Shown piece by piece: positions 42,375 through 50,876 of a stretch of DNA of 55,662 bases. Both the position numbers and the translations under genes were made by a program. The stretch comes from an uncultured Eubacteriales bacterium (GTDB lineage Bacteria; Bacillota; Clostridia; Oscillospirales; Oscillospiraceae). The stretch's first letter is position 1, and every line of letters starts with the position of its first letter. The notes under the pieces are model-generated. The model searched no databases. It worked only from the letters and a program-made list of their open reading frames with translations, and had not been told where the DNA came from. The stretch is taken from NCBI GenBank assembly GCA_900547745.1, contig URHT01000007.1:1-55662 (forward strand), written 5' to 3'.

Positions 42375-43073
42375 ATGTACTGTATCAAATGCGGCGTGGA
42401 GCTGGCCGACAGCGAAAAGGTCTGTCCCCTGTGCGGCACGCGGGTGTTCCACCCCGATCTGCCCTGCGGGCAGGGCGAGACGCCCTATCCCCCCGACCAC
42501 CGTCCCCGGGCGGAGGAGGTGAGCCGCGTCGGCGTCCTGTTCGTGCTGACGGTGCTGTTTTTGCTGCCGGCGGTGGTGTCCGTGCTGTGCGACTGGCGGC
42601 TGAGCGGCGGCATCGTCTGGTCGGGCTATGTGGTGGGCGGTCTGCTGCTGCTGTATGTCACGGTGGTGCTGCCCCTGTGGTTCAAGCGGCCCAATCCGGT
42701 GATCTTCGTGCCGGTGGACTTCATCATGCTGGGGCTGTATCTTTTCTATATCAACTTCGCCACCCACGGCCACTGGTTCCTGACGTTCGCGCTGCCGGTG
42801 ACGGGCGCGGCCATGGCGCTGGTAACGGCCATGGTGGCGCTGCTGCGGTATGTGCCCGCCGGGGCGCTGTACGTCTGCGCCGGGGCGCTGCTGCTCAGCG
42901 GCGGCTTCGCCGTGCTGGTGGAGTGGCTGCTGAACGTGACATTCCAGCTTCACGACACGTTTCTGTGGTCGTTCTACCCGCTGGCGGTGTGTACGGTGCT
43001 GGGCGCCATGCTGCTGGTCATCGCCATCTGCAAGCCCCTGCGCCGCAGCCTGCACCGGAAATTCTTCCTGTAA
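42375..43073 (+). CDS. Zinc-ribbon membrane protein (DUF6320-like)
   Basis: 232 residues. N-terminal zinc ribbon CIKCGVELADSEKVCPLCG, a Pro-rich linker, then six or so hydrophobic helices in three pairs. I believe it belongs to DUF6320, which in clostridia follows the hydrolase-acyltransferase fusion. A membrane anchor or partner for that enzyme is the best guess. AAAGGAG precedes the ATG. Confidence 0.72.
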   Translation: MYCIKCGVELADSEKVCPLCGTRVFHPDLPCGQGETPYPPDHRPRAEEVSRVGVLFVLTVLFLLPAVVSVLCDWRLSGGIVWSGYVVGGLLLLYVTVVLPLWFKRPNPVIFVPVDFIMLGLYLFYINFATHGHWFLTFALPVTGAAMALVTAMVALLRYVPAGALYVCAGALLLSGGFAVLVEWLLNVTFQLHDTFLWSFYPLAVCTVLGAMLLVIAICKPLRRSLHRKFFL

Positions 43074-43086
43074 TATGTCCTATAAA

Positions 43087-43122
43087 AGTACGGCATCCCC
43101 AACGGGATGCCGTACTCTTTTT
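43087..43122. terminator. Bidirectional terminator
   Basis: A 13-bp perfect stem (43087-43099 with 43104-43116), loop CAAC, then CTTTTT; AAAA precedes it. Confidence 0.88.
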
Positions 43123-43126
43123 GTTC

Positions 43127-43894
43127 TCAATAGTGGCCGCTGCGGCCGGAGCCGCCGCCGCCGGATTCGGCGCCGTCCTTATTGGACTTCCTGCGCCGCA
43201 CCTCCGTGGTGTGGGTGTAAACGTCCGAACGCACCGTCAGGTCAAGGCCCTCGGCGGTGACGTACACATCCGCCTCCGCCCCCTGACGGACGGACTTCAT
43301 CTTGGCCTTCAGCAGCAGGCAGGCCATCAGCGCCACGCCGCAGCCCACCGCCAGCGCCGGCAGGATCACCTTGCCCAGCGGCTTCGTCACCGGATGGCCG
43401 TCCGCCGCCTGCTGGAACATCTCCTCGCAGGTGGTCAGGTAGGCGTTGAACCCGCCGTACCAGTCATCGTCGCCGAAGTACCCTAAGAAGCTGTCCTCCA
43501 GCACCGTCTGGGCGTAATTGCCCACCATGCTCTTGGCGTAGCCGTCCCGGACGTACAGCGCGTAGCTTCTGTCCCATGTGCTCATCAGCAGCAGGACGCC
43601 GCTGCGCTCTCCGCCGATGCCGAAGTCCTGCCCGTTGTAGATGGTGTACGCGGCTTCGTAAACGTCGCCGGCGTACTCCTCGTAGTCGCGGATGGTGACG
43701 ATGTACACCGCGCAGTCGTACTGCCACGAGATGCGGTCGGCTTCCTCCTCCAGCGCCGCCCACTGGCTGTCGGTCAGCATGCCCTCCGTGTCGTAGATAA
43801 AGGTGTCGCCGGGCGTCTGCTCCGCCATGGCGGGCGCGGTCAGCAGCAGCGCCGCCAGCAGCGCCAGCAGGCAGGTGCAAATTCTCTTTTTCAT
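43127..43894 (-). CDS. TPM-domain membrane protein (YdjH-like)
   Basis: 255 residues. Signal peptide 1-24 (KKR, hydrophobic run, APAMA), an extracytoplasmic TPM domain at about 30-165, one membrane helix (about 185-203), then a cytoplasmic tail ending in a Gly/Ser-rich SGGGGSGRSGHY. TPM proteins often share this tail. Last gene of an SPFH-zinc ribbon-TPM operon, 14 bp after the previous one. In B. subtilis the relatives YdjG and YdjH form the membrane complex that holds the SPFH protein YdjI. Confidence 0.82.
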   Translation of the reverse strand: MKKRICTCLLALLAALLLTAPAMAEQTPGDTFIYDTEGMLTDSQWAALEEEADRISWQYDCAVYIVTIRDYEEYAGDVYEAAYTIYNGQDFGIGGERSGVLLLMSTWDRSYALYVRDGYAKSMVGNYAQTVLEDSFLGYFGDDDWYGGFNAYLTTCEEMFQQAADGHPVTKPLGKVILPALAVGCGVALMACLLLKAKMKSVRQGAEADVYVTAEGLDLTVRSDVYTHTTEVRRRKSNKDGAESGGGGSGRSGHY

Positions 43895-43908
43895 CTGTCC
43901 GTCCCTCC

Positions 43909-45048
43909 TTACGCCAGCAGCATGATGGCTGCGGTGATGGCGGTCACAGGCGCGGCGATGGCGCCGAAGATGGCCCAGAACTTGCCCATATCCGTGGGCA
44001 GGTCGCCCACCAGCTTGCCGGTCTGGCCGTTCATAGCGAACAGGAAGTCCTTCCCGTTCCACTTGGTATGCAGCATCCACACCGGCAGCAGCGCGTAGTG
44101 TACCTTGCCGCGCCGCAGGCGGATGTCCTGCCGCAGGGGCGTGCAGGTGTCGTACTGCTCCGCCGTGCGGCGCAGGGCCATCTCCAGCGAGGCGGCGCAC
44201 CGGCTGTCGGCACGGTCGCGGCTGTCGGCCACGCTGACATCATACCGGTCGGCCAGAAAGCCCGGCAGGTACGCGGTGGAAAACGGCTTCAGGTCATCGT
44301 AGTCATACGGCTCGATGGAATCCATGTGGTCGTCCGGCATCTTGCTGGAGGCATCCACAGGGACTTTTTCAAAGGCGATGCTGCCGCCCCGGCGGACATC
44401 GTAGTGCTCCGTCTCCGTGACCTCGGTGTCCCCCGTCTCGTACTCGTGGATGATGCAGCCCTCGTAGTCTACGACACCCTCGGCCCGGCCGTCGAACATC
44501 CAGAAGGGGACGTACACGCCCTGGAGCTTCTCGATGTGGTTGCCGTTGGTGAACGCCTTGGGCAGCAGGGGCTTGCCCTTGTAGTGGTTTTTCAGGGCGG
44601 CCACCGCGTCCTCCTTACTGAGCTTGAAGGGAATGACGAAGTCCGGCTTCAGGGTGCCGCTGAACTGCCCCGGCACCACCGTGGGGTTGCCGCAGTAGGG
44701 ACAGGAGGTGGCGGCAGTGCTGGCGTCGCAGATCAGCTCCGCGCCGCAGGAGGGGCAGCTGTAGGCCTTCATGCCGTCGGCCTCCGCGCCCCAGTCGCTG
44801 GTCAGGCCGGAGGTGTCCCAGCCCTGAGCCTCCATATCCGCCATCTTTTGGCGGTTGGCCTCTGCCTTGGCTTCCGCCTTTTCGGAGGCCTCCACGGCGG
44901 CGGCTTCCTTGCCGGCGTACAGCCTCTCGATATCCGCCACGTCGTACTTTCCGCCGCAGAAGTCGCACTCCAGCTTGCCGGACGCGCCCACAAAGTGCAG
45001 CGGGCCGGTGCAGGCCGGGCATTTATAGTTGGTCACTTGGGATGCCAT
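43909..45048 (-). CDS. Double zinc-ribbon membrane protein (YdjG-like)
   Basis: 379 residues. First zinc ribbon YKCPACTGPL plus CDFCGGKYD, a Glu/Ala/Lys-rich helix, second ribbon YSCPSCGAEL plus CPYCGNPT, then a globular domain with VYVPFWMF and LLPVWMLHTKW, and a C-terminal hydrophobic helix (APVTAITAAIMLL). GGAGGAGAGAAT precedes the ATG. Middle gene of the operon. Corresponds to YdjG of B. subtilis by architecture and order. Confidence 0.8.
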   Translation of the reverse strand: MASQVTNYKCPACTGPLHFVGASGKLECDFCGGKYDVADIERLYAGKEAAAVEASEKAEAKAEANRQKMADMEAQGWDTSGLTSDWGAEADGMKAYSCPSCGAELICDASTAATSCPYCGNPTVVPGQFSGTLKPDFVIPFKLSKEDAVAALKNHYKGKPLLPKAFTNGNHIEKLQGVYVPFWMFDGRAEGVVDYEGCIIHEYETGDTEVTETEHYDVRRGGSIAFEKVPVDASSKMPDDHMDSIEPYDYDDLKPFSTAYLPGFLADRYDVSVADSRDRADSRCAASLEMALRRTAEQYDTCTPLRQDIRLRRGKVHYALLPVWMLHTKWNGKDFLFAMNGQTGKLVGDLPTDMGKFWAIFGAIAAPVTAITAAIMLLA

Positions 45049-45087
45049 ATTCTCTCCTCCCGTCTCTCGTATACGGTGCGCCTGCCG

Positions 45088-46368
45088 TCAGGGGCGAGGC
45101 GTGCCGCAGTTGGCGCAGAACTTGCCCTTGTTCACCGTTCCGCACGCACACGTCCACTCGTCGGAAGCGGGCTTAGGCTGGCCGCACTCGGCACAGAACT
45201 TGCCGGTGTTTACCGCGCCGCAGGCACATTTCCACTCGCCGGCGGGCGCGGGCTTGGGCTGGCCGCACTCCGCGCAGAACTTGCCGGTATTCCCGGCATG
45301 ACCGCAGGCGCACGTCCATCCGGCGGGTGCGGCAGGCGCTGCGGGCTGCTGTGCCGCCTGCTGCTGTCCCATGGCAAACAGGTTTCCGGCGTTCATGCCG
45401 CCTGCCTGCCCCGCCATGTTCATGCCCATGAACGCCATGGCCGCGCCGCCCTGGTTGTTGGCCGCCATCTTCATGGCGTCGCCCTGGCTGCCCACCAGAT
45501 GCGCCGCCGCGCGGGTGGGATCCATGAACGCCGCGTTCCGCTGCAGCTCCTTGAGCATCTTCTCGTCTTCCTCGTCCGCCGTCACGCTGGACACGCCGAA
45601 GGACACGATCTCGATGCCACGCAGGTCACGCCACTTCTTGCTCAGCACCTCGTTCAGCGCGTCCGCCAGCTCCAGCGTATGGCCCGGCAGCTGGGAGTAA
45701 CGGATGCCGTTCTCGCCGATTTTGGCGAAAGCGGGCTGGAGGGCGGTCAGCAGCTCGGTCTTGAGCTGGCTGTCCAGCCGGTCGCGGGTGTATTCCTCGC
45801 TGACGTTGCCGCACACGTTGGTGTAGAACAGCATGGGGTTGCTGATGTGGTAGCTGTATTCGCCGAAGCAGCGGATGCCCACGTCGATGTCGATGCCGGC
45901 CCGCTGATCCACCACCCGGAAGGGCACCGGGGACGGCGTGCCGTACTTGTTGCCGATCAGTTCCTTGGTGTTGAAGTAGTAGATGCGCTGGTCCTTGGGC
46001 GCCTCGCCGCCGAAGGTGAAGCGGTTGGCCATGTTGTTGAATACGTTCTTGATGCCCTCGCCCAGCTCGCCGGTAAAGATGGACGGCTCCGAGGACATAT
46101 CGTATGTATACTCACCGGCCACCGCGCACATATCCACGATCTTCCCCTGATCCACGATCAGCATACACTGGCCGTCCGCCACCGCGATGACGCTGCCGTT
46201 GCTGATCACGTTGTCGTCGCCCTTGGTGTTGCTGGAGCGCTTGCCCGTCTTTTTCCGGCCCTTGACCGCCAGCACGTTTTCAGGAATCGCGTCGCAGTAA
46301 AAGAATTCCTTCCACTGATCCGCCAACACGCCTCCTGCGGCGCCCATTGCTGCCTTGATAAGTCCCAT
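45088..46368 (-). CDS. SPFH-domain protein with C-terminal zinc ribbons (YdjI-like)
   Basis: 426 residues. The N-terminal half carries the SPFH/virion-core-like domain (residues about 25-280), then an Ala/Met/Gln-rich linker and three copies of a zinc-ribbon unit (ACGHAGNTGKFCAECGQPKP type) at about 350-426. It has no membrane helix of its own, so it must be recruited. First gene of the operon. In B. subtilis YdjI recruits the stress protein PspA; no pspA is found here. Start by GGAGAAGG. Confidence 0.85.
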   Translation of the reverse strand: MGLIKAAMGAAGGVLADQWKEFFYCDAIPENVLAVKGRKKTGKRSSNTKGDDNVISNGSVIAVADGQCMLIVDQGKIVDMCAVAGEYTYDMSSEPSIFTGELGEGIKNVFNNMANRFTFGGEAPKDQRIYYFNTKELIGNKYGTPSPVPFRVVDQRAGIDIDVGIRCFGEYSYHISNPMLFYTNVCGNVSEEYTRDRLDSQLKTELLTALQPAFAKIGENGIRYSQLPGHTLELADALNEVLSKKWRDLRGIEIVSFGVSSVTADEEDEKMLKELQRNAAFMDPTRAAAHLVGSQGDAMKMAANNQGGAAMAFMGMNMAGQAGGMNAGNLFAMGQQQAAQQPAAPAAPAGWTCACGHAGNTGKFCAECGQPKPAPAGEWKCACGAVNTGKFCAECGQPKPASDEWTCACGTVNKGKFCANCGTPRP

Positions 46369-46428
46369 AGTCCTTCTCCTTTTCTGTGTTTATGAAAATA
46401 CCGGTACTCTTTCTGTGCCCATAGGAGA

Positions 46429-46457
46429 AGCATACCATATCTTTCCGCGCCGCACAA
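46429..46457 (-). promoter_or_regulatory. Promoter of the SPFH operon
   Basis: Minus strand TTGTGC (46457-46452), 17 bp, TATGCT (46434-46429). Confidence 0.55.
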
Positions 46458-46491
46458 TCATATCCTGTAAAAAAACGGTTTTCCGCCAGAC

Positions 46492-46536
46492 AAAAAAGCG
46501 CCCGCCCCGCGTTTCCCGCGGGACGGACGCTTTTCC
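46492..46536 (-). terminator. Terminator of the SpoIID-type gene
   Basis: An AAAAGCG-initiated GC-rich stem with G-U pairs; on the minus strand it ends in T6. Confidence 0.8.
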
Positions 46537-46539
46537 GTC

Positions 46540-47889
46540 TCAGAACACGCCGTAGCCCTGCCCCTGCGTGATGATATACGCCCACAGCACCGGCCCCACC
46601 GCGCCGGTGGCGCTGTACCCCAGCGAGCGCTGGACGGCCCGGACGGCCCGCGCCGTCTCCTGTCCGAACACGCCGTCCACCATGACGGCGGGAATGGCGC
46701 TGTCCTGCGCGGCCATCTGGTTCAGCCGGGTCTGCAGCAGCGTCACCTCCGGCCCCGTGTCCCCCAGCACCAGAAACCGCCCCGGATACACCTCCCGGGC
46801 GAACTCCTGATAGTCGGCGGGCAGGGTGTACAGCGTCTGCTCGTACACGTTCTGCAGGGCGTTCCATGTGTTGCGCCCCACCACGCCGTCCACCGTCAGG
46901 CCGTAGGTGCTCTGGAAGGCGTACACCGCGTCCAGCATGGCCTGATCGAAGGTGTCCGTGATGGGGATGGGCGGCAGCTGGGGCAGGAAGTACCCCAGAA
47001 ACGCCAGATAGAACCGCACCGTCTCCACGTTCAGCCCCATGTCCCCCAGCCGCAGCACCTCCGGGTACACCCGCTGGGCCTCGGAGATGGTCAGCCCCTC
47101 GCTGGTGATCTCCGACAGGCTCTTGACGCCGTTGAAGATCATCTTGATCTTATACCATGTGGCTTTGCCCACAATGCCGTCCGATGCCAGATTAAAGATG
47201 CTCTGGAACGCCCGGACGGCGGCCTCCGTCTCCGCGCCGAACACGTTGGACACCTCGCTGATGCGGGGGATGGCCGGGTAGTTCCGGCGGATGCGGTTGA
47301 GCTGCTGCTGGATGGTGCGCACATCCTCCCCCACGGAGCCCCGGGACAGGGGCCGCCCGGGGTAGGAGGGCGTACCGTCTCCCACCGGCGCGTTGAACAC
47401 GATGTTGATGTTGTCGCCGAAGTAGTGCTGCAGGATCTCGTAGGGCGTCAGTCCCTGCTCCGCCAGATCCACGCTGCCCCACTGGGACAGCCCCGCGCAC
47501 TGGGTACGCACACCGTCGCAGAACTGGGCGTACAGCGGCTCCACATTGCCCTGCCGCACGATGTAGTCGTTGAAGATGTCGTCCACCAGCCGGTCGATGT
47601 TCTCAAAGGTGCTGCGCCCCGGCACGAAGGCCTGGTCGTAGCGGGTGGAGCTGGTGATGTCGAAGTCGTAGCCCCGGCTGCGGTAGTATTCGGTGTAGAC
47701 CCGGTTCAGCGCCACGGAGATCTGGGCCAGAATGTTGGCCCGCAGGGCGTTTTCCGGCCATGTGGGATAGATCTCGCTGCTGGCCACATTTTTGATGTAG
47801 GACGTAAAGGACACCGTCACGTTCTCCGCCGGCTCGTTGGGCGGGCCGAGGTGTACGGTGATGTACTCCGGTACCACGGGAAACGGCAT
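46540..47889 (-). CDS. SpoIID-like protein with three peptidoglycan-binding domains
   Basis: 449 residues. The N-terminal part (about 1-165) resembles the SpoIID/LytB lytic transglycosylase domain: SYIKNVASSEIYPTWPENALRANILAQ and CAGLSQWGSVDLAEQG. Three PG_binding_1 modules follow (about 185-255, 275-345, 370-445), with typical GxxVxxLQ- and DGIVGKATW-type ends. No signal peptide. SpoIID-type domains act in the mother-cell/spore peptidoglycan during engulfment, so a spore-related role is plausible; the domain mix itself is common in clostridia. Second gene after the small CarboxypepD-like gene, 18 bp downstream of it. Confidence 0.78.
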   Translation of the reverse strand: MPFPVVPEYITVHLGPPNEPAENVTVSFTSYIKNVASSEIYPTWPENALRANILAQISVALNRVYTEYYRSRGYDFDITSSTRYDQAFVPGRSTFENIDRLVDDIFNDYIVRQGNVEPLYAQFCDGVRTQCAGLSQWGSVDLAEQGLTPYEILQHYFGDNINIVFNAPVGDGTPSYPGRPLSRGSVGEDVRTIQQQLNRIRRNYPAIPRISEVSNVFGAETEAAVRAFQSIFNLASDGIVGKATWYKIKMIFNGVKSLSEITSEGLTISEAQRVYPEVLRLGDMGLNVETVRFYLAFLGYFLPQLPPIPITDTFDQAMLDAVYAFQSTYGLTVDGVVGRNTWNALQNVYEQTLYTLPADYQEFAREVYPGRFLVLGDTGPEVTLLQTRLNQMAAQDSAIPAVMVDGVFGQETARAVRAVQRSLGYSATGAVGPVLWAYIITQGQGYGVF

Positions 47890-47907
47890 GGCTCCTCCCC
47901 CCTTCCG

Positions 47908-48291
47908 TCAGGCTGACTCCAGCGACACCGCCAGGATCGTCTCGATCCGTGGAAACACCGTCACCGGACGGCCCTCCACCGTGCTGTACCGGGGGTGCCG
48001 CACCGCCGCCTGATACACAGTGCCGCTGATGCCCGCCGTCTCCGCCGACTGCGACCATCCGGCGGGCAGCGCCGGCAGGCGGATGTCCTCCACGATGCCG
48101 GAGGCATCGGTGACGCCCTCGTAGAACACCGTCCGCTCCGGGCCGAAGTTCCGGTAGATCTCCACCCGTGCTCCCTCCACCGGGAACAGCCCCCGGCCCG
48201 TGGACACCTGCACCCGCAGTGTCCCCCGCTCCGGGTGGGCGTCCAGAAACCACTGCTCCGGGTCTTTCCGCATGGGATCGTTGCTTGCCAT
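47908..48291 (-). CDS. Carboxypeptidase regulatory-like beta-sandwich protein
   Basis: 127 residues, no signal peptide. The core GTLRVQVSTGRGLFPVEGARVEIYR and VTDASGIVEDIRLPALP is the prealbumin-like carboxypeptidase regulatory fold, a beta-sandwich used for protein interaction. It is cotranscribed with the SpoIID/PG-binding gene and may be its structural partner. TTGCAC-17-CATAGA upstream on the minus strand is a possible promoter. Confidence 0.68.
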   Translation of the reverse strand: MASNDPMRKDPEQWFLDAHPERGTLRVQVSTGRGLFPVEGARVEIYRNFGPERTVFYEGVTDASGIVEDIRLPALPAGWSQSAETAGISGTVYQAAVRHPRYSTVEGRPVTVFPRIETILAVSLESA

Positions 48292-48358
48292 ATATGACCA
48301 TCCTTTCTATGCACCGTCTCCCTGTATTCTATGCCGCCGCAGTCCCGGAGGTGCAAAA

Positions 48359-48399
48359 AAAAACGGCGTGCGCCCTCCGGCGCACGCCGTTTTTCAGGT
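48359..48399 (-). terminator. Terminator of the aminopeptidase gene
   Basis: A 14-bp perfect stem (48361-48374 with 48379-48392); on the minus strand it is followed by a T run of about nine. Confidence 0.92.
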
Positions 48400-48402
48400 T
48401 TT

Positions 48403-49629
48403 TCAGAATGCCCAGTTTCCGTCGCGGAAGACGGCCACCGTCCTGCCGTCCCCGCACACGGCGTCGATGCTCATGTCGGCGGAGCCGATCATGAAGTCCT
48501 CGTGGACCATGGAGTCATTGACGCCCAGTGCGCGGCACTCCTCCAGCGTCTTGTGCTCGAAGTCCCGGATGGTGTCGGCAAAGCCCATGCCCAGTGCCAG
48601 ATGGCAGGCCGCGTTCTCGTCGAACAGCGTGTTGTAGAACAGCAGGCCGGACCGGCAGATGGGAGAATCGTAGGGCACCAGCGCGCACTCGCCCAGATAG
48701 GCGCTGCCCTCGTCCATGGTGATGAGCTTGGTCAGCAGCTCGTTGTTCTTCTCGGCGTGCCACTCCACGGCCTTGCCCTCGTGGAACCGGATCCAGAAGT
48801 CCTCGATGAGCTGGCCCTGATAGCTCAGGGGCTTGGTGGCGTAGACGATGCCCTCGGCCTTGCCCCGCATGGGGGAGATGAAGCACTCCTCCGTGGGGAT
48901 ATTGGGGTTAAAGACGATGCCCCGCAGGCTCTTTTCGCTGCCGCCGCAGAACTGGGCCTCGGGGATCATGCCCACCTGAAAATCGGTGCCGTTGGCGCTC
49001 TTGTAGCGCAGCTCCCGGATGTGCAGGCCGTTGAGATAGGCGCAGCGCTCCTGCATGTCCCGGTTATGGGACTCCCAGTTGGCCACGGGGTCGCCCTCCA
49101 GCGCACGGCTGGCGGACAGGATGGCCTCCCACAGCTTCTCCACCGCCTGGGACTTCCGCAGGCCGGGGAACAGCTTCCTGGCCCACGCTTCGCCGGGTAC
49201 GGCGGCGATGCACCACTGGTACTTGTTTTCGATTTGGTCGCGGTACTTCTTAATGACGGGATACTGGCGCTGGCGGCTCTTGGCCATCTTCTCCTGATTG
49301 ATGCCGTTAAGGCCGTCGGGATCCTCGCTGAGCAGGTAGATGCGGCAGGGGATGGTGTCCACATAGTGCTGCCAGCGGGCCTCCTCATAGTTGTCCAGTC
49401 TGGACAGGGTGGTCAGGGTGCGGTAGCGGTAGTGCAGCTTCTGCAGGGGCTGGTAGCTCCAGTCCACTACCACCTTCTTGGCCTTGCACTTGTAGCACTC
49501 CTCCACCAGCATCTTCACGAACTCCGGCTGATCCAGCTCGGCGGCGATGAACACCTCCTGCCCCGGCTGCACGTTGACGCCGGTACGGGCGATGAGACGG
49601 GCATACTCCCGCAGAACACTCTTTTTCAT
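48403..49629 (-). CDS. M29 family aminopeptidase
   Basis: 408 residues, thermophilic-type metallo-aminopeptidase (AmpS/AmpT). Seen: NIPTEECFISPMRGKAEG (metal-binding Glu), ITMDEGSAYLGE, and the C-terminal HLALG and NDSMVHEDFMIGS histidine motifs. It removes N-terminal residues from peptides in the cytoplasm using two divalent metals. Start at 49629 because GAAAGGAG lies just before; an earlier ATG overlaps that ribosome site. Promoter TTTTCA-17-TAAAAT at 49666-49694 on the minus strand. Confidence 0.92.
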   Translation of the reverse strand: MKKSVLREYARLIARTGVNVQPGQEVFIAAELDQPEFVKMLVEECYKCKAKKVVVDWSYQPLQKLHYRYRTLTTLSRLDNYEEARWQHYVDTIPCRIYLLSEDPDGLNGINQEKMAKSRQRQYPVIKKYRDQIENKYQWCIAAVPGEAWARKLFPGLRKSQAVEKLWEAILSASRALEGDPVANWESHNRDMQERCAYLNGLHIRELRYKSANGTDFQVGMIPEAQFCGGSEKSLRGIVFNPNIPTEECFISPMRGKAEGIVYATKPLSYQGQLIEDFWIRFHEGKAVEWHAEKNNELLTKLITMDEGSAYLGECALVPYDSPICRSGLLFYNTLFDENAACHLALGMGFADTIRDFEHKTLEECRALGVNDSMVHEDFMIGSADMSIDAVCGDGRTVAVFRDGNWAF

Positions 49630-49741
49630 GGGAAACGCTCCTTTCATGTCTTTCTGCTGCGCACTATTTTACCACCGGATGCCCGCTTTGAAAAGACATC
49701 CGCCGCAAAAAACAGTCGTGTTCAAAAAAATATTTTGAATT

Positions 49742-49775
49742 TTCTAATGTTCTTCTAATAATCGGGCCGTATGAT
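49742..49775 (+). promoter_or_regulatory. Direct-repeat-controlled promoter of the 84-residue protein
   Basis: TTCTAAT occurs twice with an 11-bp phase (49742-49748 and 49753-49759), followed after 10 bp by -10 TATGAT (49770-49775). No proper -35 exists. This is the layout of OmpR/PhoB-type activation, and such a regulator is encoded 0.4 kb downstream. Confidence 0.5.
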
Positions 49776-49822
49776 ACAGCCATACCGAACAACACAACAA
49801 CACTTCACAGGAGGTAACCGAT

Positions 49823-50077
49823 ATGAAAAACATCCGGCTCATCAAGAAGGCCGCTCCCGCCAACTACGCGCTGGAGAGCACCCGCACTCTGGACAACGGC
49901 GTGGTGCTGCGCCTGATCCATACCGGCGAGACGCTGGCCGTCACCGCCGCCTACGAGCAGCAGCTGGAGTGCTACGACAACCTGCGCACCGTGGCCGAGG
50001 CCGCCTATATCGAGGACTATCTGACCCGCAAGTACGAGGGTGTGGAGGCCGCCGACCTGCCGCTGCTCACCGCCTGA
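49823..50077 (+). CDS. Small conserved hypothetical protein
   Basis: 84 residues, soluble, basic N-terminus (KNIRLIKK) followed by a mixed alpha/beta part with no Cys or recognised motif. ACAGGAGG lies 7-8 bases before the ATG. It precedes a two-component system on the same strand but has its own promoter. Family unknown; a regulon member of that system is a guess from the upstream direct repeats. Confidence 0.65.
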   Translation: MKNIRLIKKAAPANYALESTRTLDNGVVLRLIHTGETLAVTAAYEQQLECYDNLRTVAEAAYIEDYLTRKYEGVEAADLPLLTA

Positions 50078-50080
50078 CAC

Positions 50081-50164
50081 TTGCCAGAATTTCCTCCATC
50101 TGCTATACTGATACCATCGACGGTACGCCCCCACGCACCCGTCCGCCGCAGGCGGGCGGGTGCG
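50081..50164 (+). promoter_or_regulatory. Two-component system promoter and leader hairpin
   Basis: TTGCCA (50081-50086), 17 bp, TATACT (50104-50109). The leader contains a 14-bp hairpin (50134-50164, one G-U pair) followed by TTCTCATTCT, which might attenuate transcription. Confidence 0.6.
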
Positions 50165-50195
50165 TTCTCATTCTGCCGTCACGGAGGTATTGCCT

Positions 50196-50876
50196 ATGCG
50201 TATCCTGATCGCCGAGGATCAGCCCCAGCTCAACCGCTCCCTGACGAAGGCCCTCACCGCCGCCGGCTGGTCGGTGGACGCCGTATCGGACGGCGGGGAG
50301 GCCCTGCTCTATCTGGACGGCGCGGACTACGATGCCGTGGTGCTGGACATCATGATGCCCAAGGTGGACGGGCTCACCGTCCTGCGCACCCTCCGCGCCA
50401 GGGGCGGCGCCGTGCCGGTGCTGCTGCTGACGGCCCGGGACACCGTGTCCGACCGGGTGGCCGGGCTGGACGCCGGGGCCGACGACTATCTGATAAAGCC
50501 CTTCGCGCTGGAGGAGCTGCTGGCCCGGCTCCGGGTACTGACCCGCAGCAAGGGCAGCGGCCGCACCAGCATCTATACGCTGGCCGACCTGACGGTGGAC
50601 ACCGCCGCCCGCACCGCCGTGCGGGGCGGCACGCCGCTGAAGCTGTCAGCCCGGGAGTATGCCCTGCTGGAGTACCTCATCCGTAATCAGGGGGTGGTGC
50701 TGTCCCGGACACAGATCGAAAACAGTCTGTGGAGCTACGACTACGCCGGCGGCACCAACGTGGTGGACGTATACATCAGCTATCTGCGGAGGAAGCTGGA
50801 CAGCGACGGCCGCCCCCGTCTGCTCCACACCGTACGGGGCATGGGCTGGGTACTGAAGGAGGACGAGCCGGTATGA
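50196..50876 (+). CDS. OmpR/PhoB-family response regulator
   Basis: 226 residues. Receiver domain with acidic AED, phospho-acceptor Asp51 (VVLDIMMP), the switch Thr/Lys (LLLTARD, DYLIKPF), then a winged-helix DNA-binding domain ending in VDVYISYLRRKLD and TVRGMGWVL. ACGGAGG gives the start. Its stop overlaps the kinase start by 4 bases. Confidence 0.95.
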   Translation: MRILIAEDQPQLNRSLTKALTAAGWSVDAVSDGGEALLYLDGADYDAVVLDIMMPKVDGLTVLRTLRARGGAVPVLLLTARDTVSDRVAGLDAGADDYLIKPFALEELLARLRVLTRSKGSGRTSIYTLADLTVDTAARTAVRGGTPLKLSAREYALLEYLIRNQGVVLSRTQIENSLWSYDYAGGTNVVDVYISYLRRKLDSDGRPRLLHTVRGMGWVLKEDEPV

